From SpSt-333 sp964371615 (lineage in GTDB: Bacteria; Bacteroidota; Ignavibacteria; UBA10030; UBA8401), in NCBI GenBank assembly GCA_964371615.1, contig CAYJMS010000001.1, forward strand, positions 62,001 through 126,000: a DNA stretch of 64,000 nucleotides. The letters are read 5' to 3'. Numbering within the stretch: position 1 is the first letter of the stretch; every line of letters begins with the position of its first letter. Shown in pieces: positions 17,180 to 25,111 of this stretch. The notes under the pieces are model-generated. The model did no database searches, was not told where the DNA came from, and saw only the letters and a program-made list of their open reading frames with translations. The translations under genes and the position numbers were made by a program.

Positions 17180-18814
17180 GTGAAAAAAGCATCCCTTCAT
17201 ATTATGCTGATCGTCTCATTGCTTTCTACCGCGCTTGTCGGACTGATCTCCCTGCAGGGGTATCTGCTGTATGTTTCGTACGAGCAGAAAGAGCAGGCGT
17301 TTGACCGCAGCGTGATGAATGCACTGAACGCCGTGGCGCACCAAATTGAAAAAGAGGAAGCGGCATCGAAGATCTTTACCGTTGCCGCACAGCTTGCCGT
17401 GCCGCCCAAAGTGATGAAGACCGCACAGCGAAAGATTCGAAAGGACTCGTCTCATCCGCAGCAAACATTCTCATGGATCATCACCGACACGGTTAAAAGC
17501 GGAAACGGAAGAATGCGTGTTGAAGTATTCCATTCCGAGGGGATTGATACCATGACAACGTTTATGGTGCAGGGTTCCACCGGCAGCAATTCACGGAGAA
17601 CATCGGAGGGATACAGTTATTCCACGGATAATAACGGTGTTCGGATCAGAACAAGCATGAGCGAATCGACATTGGTGCTCTTCCGCGATACGACCAGGAA
17701 AAGGCGGGGGGAAATCGTTTCGCAGGTGGTGGACAAGCTCTTTCTTCTCGAAACGTTGCCGATAGCACAACGGATCGACAGAATCAATGTCGACTCTCTC
17801 ATCTCCGTGAATCTAGCTGCCGTTGGCATTGCGGTGCCGTTTTCATTCCGCATCGACGGGGAACATGACGATACAACGGTCTCTGCGGAGACGTCAATGA
17901 CGCCGTATACAGCGCGGCTCTTTCCGAGCGATCTCATCTCGGAGAAGCACGAATTGCTGCTGTTTCTTCCCGATAAAGCTGCGTTTGTGCGGAATCAAAT
18001 GACGGTATTGCTGACGCTGTCGCTCATCTTCATTTCCGTCATCGTGTTTAGTTTTGTATTCAGCGTACGTGCAATATTCCGCCAACAACGGCTTGCCGGT
18101 TCGATTATGGACTTTATCAACAACATGACGCATGAGTTCAAGACACCCATCTCGACAATCGCACTCGCCGCGGAAGCGATCGCCCGTCCGGACACTTTCC
18201 GGAATAAGAAGAAATTGCAGCAATACACATCGGTCATAGCGGACGAGAATGTACGGATGAAACGGCAGGTCGATACGATACTGCAAATGGCCGTGCTGGA
18301 AGAAGGGGAATTTGAGTTGAAACGCTCCTCCGTGGATCTGCATGAAATCATTCGGTTGGCGGTGAAGAACATTTCATTGCCGATTGAGGCGAAACACGGC
18401 ACCGTTTCCGCCGAACTCACTGCTCCGCAACCGGTTGTCGAGGGGGATATCGTTCATCTGACAAACATCATTCACAACGTACTTGATAATGCAAACAAAT
18501 ATTCGCCGTACACACCGTCGATTGTTATTTCCACCGCAAATGTAAAGGGAATGTGCAGTATTACTGTCCGCGATAATGGAGTTGGTATCGATAAGGAGTA
18601 TCTGCACCGCGTGTTCGACAAATATTACCGCGTCCCGACCGGGAACACGCATGATGTCAAAGGGTTCGGCCTGGGCTTGAGTTACGTGAAACTCATCGCC
18701 GAAGCGCACGGCGGGTCCGTTTTCATTACCAGCGAATTGGGCAAAGGGACGATCGTGGAAATTCATTTACCCCTGCAGTCAAACGCAAAAACGCCTCTGA
18801 ACAATAATAATTGA
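17180..18814 (+). CDS. Sensor histidine kinase
   Basis: The 544-residue kinase starts at GTG 17180. Membrane helices are at about 8-33 and 272-297, enclosing a periplasmic sensor domain of about 240 residues with no recognised fold. The HisKA box MTHEFKTPISTIALAAEAI contains His318, the phosphoacceptor. The ATPase domain has the N box (HNVLDNANKYS), G1 (DNGVGI) and G2 (GFGLGLSYVK). It overlaps the response regulator gene and is divergent from the ABC/PDZ operon that it probably controls. Confidence 0.92.
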   Translation: MKKASLHIMLIVSLLSTALVGLISLQGYLLYVSYEQKEQAFDRSVMNALNAVAHQIEKEEAASKIFTVAAQLAVPPKVMKTAQRKIRKDSSHPQQTFSWIITDTVKSGNGRMRVEVFHSEGIDTMTTFMVQGSTGSNSRRTSEGYSYSTDNNGVRIRTSMSESTLVLFRDTTRKRRGEIVSQVVDKLFLLETLPIAQRIDRINVDSLISVNLAAVGIAVPFSFRIDGEHDDTTVSAETSMTPYTARLFPSDLISEKHELLLFLPDKAAFVRNQMTVLLTLSLIFISVIVFSFVFSVRAIFRQQRLAGSIMDFINNMTHEFKTPISTIALAAEAIARPDTFRNKKKLQQYTSVIADENVRMKRQVDTILQMAVLEEGEFELKRSSVDLHEIIRLAVKNISLPIEAKHGTVSAELTAPQPVVEGDIVHLTNIIHNVLDNANKYSPYTPSIVISTANVKGMCSITVRDNGVGIDKEYLHRVFDKYYRVPTGNTHDVKGFGLGLSYVKLIAEAHGGSVFITSELGKGTIVEIHLPLQSNAKTPLNNNN

Positions 18815-18816
18815 TA

Positions 18817-19521
18817 GTGAAGAAATCGAAAAAAAAGATACTGCTACTGGAGGACGATCCAAATCTCGGATTCATTCTTTCCGAACACCTTGAGATGAAT
18901 GGATTCGCCGTGCAACTCTGTGCGAACGGAGTGGACGGAATTTCCGCTTACAGGAAATCGAGATTCTCACTCTGTCTGGTCGACGTGATGATGCCGAAAA
19001 AGGACGGATTCACGTTCGTGAAAGAGATCCGGCGAACTGATCAGGTGATGCCGGTTATTTTCCTTACGGCGAAATCGTTGAAAGAAGATCGGATCGAAGG
19101 TTTGAAGATCGGTGCCGACGATTATATCACGAAACCGTTCAGTATGGAAGAACTGCTGCTGCGCATTTCCGCAGTGCTCAAGCGGAGCCAAGGGACGTCG
19201 TCGGATCTGAAAACACCGGATCAATTTTCACTTGGCGCATTTTATTTTGACGCCGCGCGATGCTCGTTATCAATCGACGGAAAGAAAAAACAATCACTCA
19301 CCGACAAAGAATCCGAAGTATTGCATGTGCTTGCACAGCACCTGAATGTCACGGTCGAGCGAGACATCATTCTTCGCACCGTCTGGGGCGAGGAATCATA
19401 TTACAATGCCCGCAGTATGGATGTCTACATCTCCAAACTTCGCAAACACTTGAAGGCCGATCCTGCCATCTCAATCGTGAATACGCACGGAAAAGGGTAT
19501 AAACTCCAAGTTGACCGTTAG
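18817..19521 (+). CDS. OmpR-family response regulator
   Basis: The receiver domain has LLEDDPNLG and the phosphoacceptor Asp56 in CLVDVMMPKKDG, and the conserved Lys in ITKPF. A winged-helix DNA-binding domain follows (LTDKESEVLHVLAQHLNVTV, then RSMDVYISKLRKHL). A TTG at 18811 overlaps the kinase stop; GTG 18817 is the more likely start. It is translationally coupled to the kinase and is the likely reader of the tandem repeat at 17122-17141. Confidence 0.93.
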   Translation: MKKSKKKILLLEDDPNLGFILSEHLEMNGFAVQLCANGVDGISAYRKSRFSLCLVDVMMPKKDGFTFVKEIRRTDQVMPVIFLTAKSLKEDRIEGLKIGADDYITKPFSMEELLLRISAVLKRSQGTSSDLKTPDQFSLGAFYFDAARCSLSIDGKKKQSLTDKESEVLHVLAQHLNVTVERDIILRTVWGEESYYNARSMDVYISKLRKHLKADPAISIVNTHGKGYKLQVDR

Positions 19522-19622
19522 CACACTCATCATTCCGCCGCAGTAACTAAAAGCCGATCTTTTTGTCAAAAGTGCGCTAAACCGCTTTTGAGTTATTAGT
19601 TTTTTCACGAAATTGAAGCACA

Positions 19623-20612
19623 ATGGCAAATCGGTTCTTCATTTTCTCGCTTTTGTTCGTCGCTATCGGTTGTGTGGACGATGCACCGCGCGATAATCCG
19701 CTGGATCCGCTTTCGGCGTCCTATGCCGGTACGGGATCGTTGATTGGACGGGTGATTGTGAACGGACAATCGTCGGGTATCGCCGGCGCGATGATAGAAG
19801 ATACGAATACGGGTCTGAATGTCGTAAGCGACAGTGCGGGATATTTCCATTTCAACAATGTGCACGAGGGTCTGCACCGATTCATTTGTACGAAACAGAA
19901 CTTTGTTGCCGACACGTTCGATGCTGAGATATTCCCATACGCGCCGGCGGATATACTGCTCGGATTGAACGGCCTGCCCGTTGTGAACGCACAAAATATC
20001 CTGACACGCAAAATCGACCAGTATTTTCCCAGTCCGCAATATTTTGTGGAAATTGAAGCGGACGTCTCCGATCCAAACAGCATCAACGATCTCGATTCCG
20101 TTTGGTTCAAAGTTGACTCCCTCTACGTTCCGCTGTCATATTCCCTCAACACCAAGACCTTTGTGGCGACGATCTACAAGTACGAATTGCCGACGAATAC
20201 GATTCAATGGCTGGTCGGAAAACCGTTGACCATTGTTGCCCGCGACGAGGCATACGCCGTGGGTTCCGGTGTCCCGTTCTACGTAACGAGGGTTATTGAA
20301 AATACCGCGACGCCCGTCTATCCATCATCGCTGAATAACGATACGACGGATGCCGTTCCTGTCTTTCAATGGCTGCCGCCGGATGTGACATTCACCTATA
20401 CGTACACGATCAGTCTCTCGCGTATGGACGGCGGAATTCCGGTCCTGGTCTGGTCCATCGAAGGGATCGACTCCTTCTATGAACAATTTTCCTATCCGAA
20501 CGACGGATCCGCGCCGGTGTTGACATCGGGATCGTATGCCTGGAGTGTTTCCGTGGCGGATGAATTCGGCAATTACGCCCGGTCGAAAGAATCGTCGTTT
20601 ATTGTGCAATAA
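19623..20612 (+). CDS. Lipoprotein with carboxypeptidase-regulatory-like domain
   Basis: The 329-residue protein starts with a lipoprotein signal peptide whose lipobox is VAIGC, giving an acylated Cys17. An Ig-like carboxypeptidase regulatory domain follows (LIGRVIVNGQSSGIAGAMIE ... DSAGYFHFNNVHEG), then a beta-rich C-terminus (FQWLPPDVTFTYTYTISLSR) resembling a fibronectin-type fold. It is probably cell-envelope exposed. The sigma-54 activator gene begins about 20 bases downstream, so they are likely cotranscribed. Confidence 0.75.
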   Translation: MANRFFIFSLLFVAIGCVDDAPRDNPLDPLSASYAGTGSLIGRVIVNGQSSGIAGAMIEDTNTGLNVVSDSAGYFHFNNVHEGLHRFICTKQNFVADTFDAEIFPYAPADILLGLNGLPVVNAQNILTRKIDQYFPSPQYFVEIEADVSDPNSINDLDSVWFKVDSLYVPLSYSLNTKTFVATIYKYELPTNTIQWLVGKPLTIVARDEAYAVGSGVPFYVTRVIENTATPVYPSSLNNDTTDAVPVFQWLPPDVTFTYTYTISLSRMDGGIPVLVWSIEGIDSFYEQFSYPNDGSAPVLTSGSYAWSVSVADEFGNYARSKESSFIVQ

Positions 20613-20633
20613 AAAAAGGGATCATCGACAATC

Positions 20634-22109
20634 ATGGAACGACAGCAGGATAATTTCAACGCACTCTACGAAATCACGAAAACGATCAACTCGATTCTCG
20701 AGCCAAACGCATTGCTGGAAACCGTGCTCGGCATCGCGATGACGCATCTCACCGCGGAGAGAGGTTTCGTCATGCTTGCCGATAATAACAGCGAAACCGG
20801 TTATACCGTCGTAGCGTTTACGAATTTCAATTCCAAAAAGGCGGGAAACGAATTTGCCGCATCGTCTTCCGTAGTGAAGAGTGTGCTCGAATCGGGGGAA
20901 CCGGTACTGACATTCGACGCCATGAGCGACGAGCGGTTTGAATCATCGGTAAGCATCATGGCGCAGAAGATTCTTTCTATCATCTGCATTCCCCTCCGCG
21001 CCGGAGACCGGATTACGGGAGCGGTCTATCTCGACAGCAGCCGGTCGCGCAAGACGTTTACGGAAGACGCGGTGAAGTTCCTGATGATTGTCGGTAACCT
21101 TGCGGCGATTGCGATCGAAAATGCACAGCAATACTCGCTGCTGCAGGCGGAAAATATTCGATTGCAACACGCGGCCACACCATCGGGTGTTTTCGGAAAT
21201 ATCATCGGCGCCAGTGAAAAATGGAAACAGGTGCTGGAAATCTCCCATCGCGTGCTCGATGTGGATGTTGCGGTATTGATTACCGGAGAAAGCGGCACCG
21301 GAAAAGAATTGATCGCGCGCGCCATCCACGACCACGGAACCCGGAAAGGGAAACCGTTTATCGCGGTGAATGCATCGGCCCTACCGGAAAGCCTGATGGA
21401 AAGCGAACTGTTCGGTCATATCAAGGGATCGTTTACCGGAGCCAGCGGCGATAAAAAAGGGTTGGTGGAAGTCGCCAACGGCGGAACGCTACTTTTGGAC
21501 GAGATCGGCGATCTTCCGCAACTGCTCCAGTCAAAAATCCTGCGCCTGCTGCAGGAAAAAGAATACCGCCGCGTCGGCGATACGGTCAACAAAAATACCG
21601 ATATCCGCATTATCGCCGCCACCAATAAGGACCTTGCCGCCGAGGTGAAAGCGGGACGGTTCCGCGAAGATCTGTACTTCCGGCTGAACGTGATCGGCAT
21701 CCACCTTCCTCCGCTGCGCGAGCGAAAGGATGATATACCGGTTCTGGCGGATTATTTTGTGAAACGGGCGGCGGAAAACTATAAGCGGAAGATCAACGGC
21801 ATCCATCCGGATGCGATGCAGATGCTCCTTGCCAATTCCTGGCAGGGGAACGTGCGCGAATTCCAGAATGTCATCGAACGGGCGGTGGTGCTTTGCCGCG
21901 GCAACGAATTGACGGCGGAAGATTTTCTTTTCAATACCGCAGACTCTTCCGCATTGCAGAAACATTCCCTGACCCTCGCCGATTTCGAAAAAGAGATCAT
22001 CGAAAAAACGCTGGCGGAAATGGGCGGGAACCGGACCCGCACCGCCGAACGGCTCGGCGTCTCGCTGCGCTGGCTGCAATACCGTATTAAAGAATGGAGC
22101 AATGAGTGA
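20634..22109 (+). CDS. GAF-domain sigma-54-dependent transcriptional activator
   Basis: The 491-residue enhancer-binding protein has a GAF sensor (about 17-165), an AAA+ domain with Walker A GESGTGKE (218-225), the sigma-54 contact loop GSFTGA at 265-270 in place of the usual GAFTGA, Walker B GGTLLLDEIGD (283-293) and the sensor motif VREFQNVIERAV. A Fis-type HTH ends it (TRTAERLGVSLRWLQYRIKE). There is no receiver domain, so a ligand or interaction at the GAF domain probably controls it. A sigma-54 promoter at 24967 is a nearby candidate target. Confidence 0.93.
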   Translation: MERQQDNFNALYEITKTINSILEPNALLETVLGIAMTHLTAERGFVMLADNNSETGYTVVAFTNFNSKKAGNEFAASSSVVKSVLESGEPVLTFDAMSDERFESSVSIMAQKILSIICIPLRAGDRITGAVYLDSSRSRKTFTEDAVKFLMIVGNLAAIAIENAQQYSLLQAENIRLQHAATPSGVFGNIIGASEKWKQVLEISHRVLDVDVAVLITGESGTGKELIARAIHDHGTRKGKPFIAVNASALPESLMESELFGHIKGSFTGASGDKKGLVEVANGGTLLLDEIGDLPQLLQSKILRLLQEKEYRRVGDTVNKNTDIRIIAATNKDLAAEVKAGRFREDLYFRLNVIGIHLPPLRERKDDIPVLADYFVKRAAENYKRKINGIHPDAMQMLLANSWQGNVREFQNVIERAVVLCRGNELTAEDFLFNTADSSALQKHSLTLADFEKEIIEKTLAEMGGNRTRTAERLGVSLRWLQYRIKEWSNE

Positions 22110-22120
22110 GAGTATTGATG

Positions 22121-22138
22121 TCACGCAAAGCCGCAAAG
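22121..22138 (+). repeat. Left arm of 18-bp perfect inverted repeat around the GxxExxY gene
   Basis: TCACGCAAAGCCGCAAAG is the exact reverse complement of 22546-22563. It begins 11 bases after the stop of the sigma-54 activator and ends 10 bases before the start of the GxxExxY gene. The match does not extend outward or inward. Confidence 0.95.
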
Positions 22139-22148
22139 ACACAATGGA

Positions 22149-22532
22149 ATGACGGAAAATGAGATAGCTAAAATAGCGGTGGATGTCGCGTATGAATTAC
22201 ACAATTCACTCGGACCGGGTCTGTTGGAATCTGTGTATCAGGAACTCTATGCATATAAATTACGAGAACGAGGACTATCAATAGAGACAGAAGTTGAGAT
22301 GCCGGTGATATTTGAAGGGAAAACATTCTCATTCAATTTCAGAATGGATATTCGTATCGAAAATAAAGTGATCATTGAATTGAAATCAGTTGAAACTCTG
22401 CTGCCGGTGCATAAAAAACAATTATTGACATATCTGCGTTTATCGAATTTGCGTTTAGGGTTACTCATTAATTTTGGCTCGGCGTTTATCAAAGATGGTA
22501 TTAAAAGAGTTGTGAACAATTTGGAAGAATAA
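22149..22532 (+). CDS. GxxExxY family protein, PD-(D/E)XK nuclease-like
   Basis: The 127-residue protein carries the name-giving motif Gly24-xx-Glu27-xx-Tyr30 (GPGLLESVY), Asp67 (FNFRMDIRI), Glu77-x-Lys79 (IIELKS) and Gln91, the arrangement of the PD-(D/E)XK nuclease superfamily to which this family is assigned in Pfam (PDDEXK_3). Length is normal and the frame is intact. Biological function is unknown. The gene is tightly enclosed by the inverted repeats at 22121-22138 and 22546-22563 and interrupts a row of signalling genes to which it bears no obvious relation. It has no clear Shine-Dalgarno sequence and is lower in GC than its neighbours by eye. Confidence 0.9.
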   Translation: MTENEIAKIAVDVAYELHNSLGPGLLESVYQELYAYKLRERGLSIETEVEMPVIFEGKTFSFNFRMDIRIENKVIIELKSVETLLPVHKKQLLTYLRLSNLRLGLLINFGSAFIKDGIKRVVNNLEE

Positions 22533-22545
22533 TTTTCCACATCTC

Positions 22546-22563
22546 CTTTGCGGCTTTGCGTGA
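22546..22563 (+). repeat. Right arm of 18-bp perfect inverted repeat around the GxxExxY gene
   Basis: CTTTGCGGCTTTGCGTGA pairs exactly with 22121-22138. It begins 13 bases after the GxxExxY stop. Only five bases separate its end from the ATG of the Ser/Thr kinase, so it occupies that gene's ribosome-binding region; a stem formed with the left arm would cover it. Confidence 0.95.
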
Positions 22564-22568
22564 GTCCA

Positions 22569-24098
22569 ATGATAAAAAAACTGCAATTTACTATTGAAGA
22601 GAAGATTAGCGAAAGCACGACGACGGCGGTGTACCGCGCGTTCGACGAGCAGCTGCATCGGCGCGTGCTGTTAAAAGTGCTGCATAAGCATCTGGCAAAC
22701 GATACGGATCTTCGGTACCGTTTCGTTCGTGAGGCGCGGGCGTGCGCGGCGCTCAGGAGCGACCATATCGTTCACGTCTACGATTTGACGGAGATCGACG
22801 GCGCACCGGCGATCGTGATGGAATTTGTGGAAGGGCGATCGCTGAAAGAAATCATTGCCGTGGGGGAGATGAGAGACGTTGACAGCGTGCAGACGGTTAC
22901 CCGTCATGTGCTTCGCGGACTCGCCGCGGCGCACGGAAAAGGTATCGTTCATCGCGATATCAAACCGGGAAACATTCTTGTCGGCAGCGACGGCACGGTA
23001 AAGGTGACCGATTTCGGATTGGCCTCCTTTGCCGCATCGCCGACGGTGACAATGGAAGGGATGGTCCTCGGCACGCCCGCTTATATGGCGCCGGAACAGG
23101 TCCGGGGGGAAGAGATCGATGCACGGACAGATATGTTTGCTCTTGGTGTCACCATCATCGAAGTAATGAGCGGAGAAAGGATTTTTGAGGGATCGACCTA
23201 CTCCGAGTGCATCAAAAAGGTGCTGGCGTTTTCGGAGCCGGATCTTGCACAATACGAGAATCGGTCCGCAACGGAATTCGTTCAATTTCTAAAACGATTG
23301 ATGCATCCGAAGAAAGAGGAACGGTTTCCGTCCGCAGCGGATGCATTGTCCGCTTTGGGAGAAACAGTACCAACGGGACAGGCAGGAAATGGTGCACGGC
23401 AGACTCACAATAAAAGAAGTATGGTTCCTGCATTCATTGTTCTCTTGGTGATTGCGGTCATAATTATCTTTGGTTGGGTCTTTCTCTCCGCACCGGCAGA
23501 TCAGGCGGTTCACACTGTTGATACCGGCATTGAATCGAACGAGACAGCAACCGATTCCCTGACCCGTCAAACGCAGGAAGAGAAAGCAAGTATGCCGGTG
23601 GAAAAACCCGTTGGTGGACTACAAACGAATGAGTCTTCGGTGTACAGTGCACGCAGTGGTGTAACCGCAGAGAAGGATTCGGGAAAAGTGTATTTTACCA
23701 GCACTCCCTGGGCAAAAGTGTTTGTAAACAATCAACTGATAGGGGAAACGCCGATTGCGGCACCGATTATTTTGGCGGCGGGGACGCACTCGGTCATGTT
23801 CGTCAATCCGTCGTTTGATCCGATTGTGGAATCTGTCACTGTCGAACCGCTGAGAGAGCGGACAGTGGAGGGAAATTTTCTGGATCGGGTCGGCTATGTG
23901 ATGTGCACCGTCGCGCCGTGGGCAGAGGTCTATGTCGACGAGCAGTATAAGGATACGACGCCGATGACAAAACCGCTGATGATCTCCGCGGGCAAACATA
24001 CGCTCCGATTTAAAAATGCCGCATTTACGGATATCGTCAGGGAAATTATCGTCACGGCAAAGGATACCGTGCAACTCTCACTACAATTTAATCAATGA
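22569..24098 (+). CDS. Ser/Thr protein kinase with membrane anchor and two PEGA domains
   Basis: The N-terminal Hanks-type kinase domain has Lys36, the catalytic loop HRDIKPGNIL (His128-Asp130), DFG at 148-150 and the APE-like motif MAPEQ. A single membrane helix (VPAFIVLLVIAVIIIFGWVF, near residue 290) leads to two extracytoplasmic PEGA repeats (KVYFTSTPWAKVFVNNQLIG and VMCTVAPWAEVYVDEQYKDT). The frame stays open into the inverted repeat, but the first seven codons there are repeat sequence, so ATG 22569 is the start. Its stop overlaps the next start (ATGA). Confidence 0.92.
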   Translation: MIKKLQFTIEEKISESTTTAVYRAFDEQLHRRVLLKVLHKHLANDTDLRYRFVREARACAALRSDHIVHVYDLTEIDGAPAIVMEFVEGRSLKEIIAVGEMRDVDSVQTVTRHVLRGLAAAHGKGIVHRDIKPGNILVGSDGTVKVTDFGLASFAASPTVTMEGMVLGTPAYMAPEQVRGEEIDARTDMFALGVTIIEVMSGERIFEGSTYSECIKKVLAFSEPDLAQYENRSATEFVQFLKRLMHPKKEERFPSAADALSALGETVPTGQAGNGARQTHNKRSMVPAFIVLLVIAVIIIFGWVFLSAPADQAVHTVDTGIESNETATDSLTRQTQEEKASMPVEKPVGGLQTNESSVYSARSGVTAEKDSGKVYFTSTPWAKVFVNNQLIGETPIAAPIILAAGTHSVMFVNPSFDPIVESVTVEPLRERTVEGNFLDRVGYVMCTVAPWAEVYVDEQYKDTTPMTKPLMISAGKHTLRFKNAAFTDIVREIIVTAKDTVQLSLQFNQ

Positions 24099-24877
24099 AT
24101 AAATATCTGACTTTTGTCATTCTTTTTTTTCTGACCGCCGCGGCCGCATATTCGCAGAACGGTGAAGCGATCGATTCAACGCTGCGCGAAATCGAAGAGA
24201 TGTATAATGCGGCGCGGTATGTCGATGCGGAACTGGAGGCGCGACGGTTACGCGAAACACCGTCCATTGCCGATACCGTGGTTGTCCGCATAGAACAGTG
24301 GATTGCCTTTTCGTTGATTGCACAGGGGAAAAATACGCCGGCGCGCGATCGCTTTATTGCAATCATGAAGATCGATCCCGATTACGATCTCGATCCGATA
24401 CTCACTTCACCGAAGATTCTCGCGGTATACAACGACGCCCGTTCAGTATTTCTCTCATCGCGTCGATCGCAATCCTCCGGCGAGCCGACGGCAATGCTCC
24501 TGCAGCGCAATCAGATGACCTTCCGCACGCTGCTGTTCCCCGGATGGGAACAACTCTATCAGGGAAAGAGTACCAAAGGATTGATTTTCCTCGGCGCCGG
24601 TGCCGCTGCGTTAAGTTCCGGCATTGTCTTTGAAATGCTTCGATCCGACGCGCGAACGGAATATCTGAACGCCAGCCTCCCGTCGGACATTGCGACGAAA
24701 TATGATTCCTACAATACATACAGAAAAGCGGAGATCTATTCGTTTATCGCATTTGCCGCGGTGTATATTGTTTCAGAAATCGATGTTGTGAGTTCGCAGG
24801 ATCTCCCCGATATCTCCTATCATCCTTCACTCCGGGAACAGAATGGACATTTCCTCACATTGACTGTTCCATGGTAA
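24095..24877 (+). CDS. DUF5683-like exported membrane protein
   Basis: The 260-residue protein has a signal peptide (MNKYLTFVILFFLTAAAAYS), a helical TPR-like region (residues 25-110) and a C-terminal part with two hydrophobic helices led by LFPGWEQLYQGKSTKGLIFL. That last motif resembles the DUF5683/P13-type domain. The ATGA overlap with the kinase gene argues for coupling. It may couple PEGA-domain envelope sensing to another membrane complex; no function is established. Confidence 0.7.
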   Translation: MNKYLTFVILFFLTAAAAYSQNGEAIDSTLREIEEMYNAARYVDAELEARRLRETPSIADTVVVRIEQWIAFSLIAQGKNTPARDRFIAIMKIDPDYDLDPILTSPKILAVYNDARSVFLSSRRSQSSGEPTAMLLQRNQMTFRTLLFPGWEQLYQGKSTKGLIFLGAGAAALSSGIVFEMLRSDARTEYLNASLPSDIATKYDSYNTYRKAEIYSFIAFAAVYIVSEIDVVSSQDLPDISYHPSLREQNGHFLTLTVPW

Positions 24878-24897
24878 TGTGCAGGGGGTGCGTTTTG

Positions 24898-24914
24898 CTA
24901 TGCATAGTATGCAT
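24898..24914 (+). promoter_or_regulatory. Palindrome pair upstream of sigma-54 promoter, candidate enhancer site
   Basis: The 10-bp palindrome CTATGCATAG (24898-24907) is followed by a second ATGCAT at 24909-24914. It lies about 70 bp upstream of the -24 element at 24968, a typical distance for an enhancer-binding protein site. Confidence 0.4.
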
Positions 24915-24966
24915 GGTATATAATTGAAATGGTGAAAAATCTGCCTGATTTCGCTCATTTTTGGAT

Positions 24967-24982
24967 TGGCATACTGATTGCA
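24967..24982 (+). promoter_or_regulatory. Sigma-54 promoter (-24/-12)
   Basis: TTGGCATACTGATTGCA places GG at 24968-24969 and GC at 24980-24981, exactly 12 bases apart, with the consensus TGGCA and TTGCA blocks. Transcription would begin near 24993, giving a leader of about 118 bases before the T9SS protein at 25112. A sigma-54 activator is encoded at 20634. Confidence 0.75.
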
Positions 24983-25027
24983 ATTAAAAAGCATGTCGTT
25001 CTTTCACTCTTTACCGTATCACTCAAT

Positions 25028-25057
25028 CCGGACTCTGCATTCATACGCAGAGTCCGG
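25028..25057 (+). promoter_or_regulatory. 11-bp perfect leader hairpin
   Basis: CCGGACTCTGC (25028-25038) and GCAGAGTCCGG (25047-25057) form a perfect stem with an 8-base loop inside the predicted sigma-54 leader. A run of T follows only about 18 bases later (25077-25083), so it is not a clean terminator. It could be an attenuator, an mRNA stabiliser or the end of a short leader RNA. Confidence 0.6.
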
Positions 25058-25111
25058 TGACTTTTACAGACGAAAATTTTTTTATACACCACGATATGTG
25101 AGGAGGTATAT

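Noticed and set aside
22121..22563. Classical insertion sequence
   Set aside because: The enclosed gene is not a transposase, the arms are short with no visible target duplication, and only one small gene is present.
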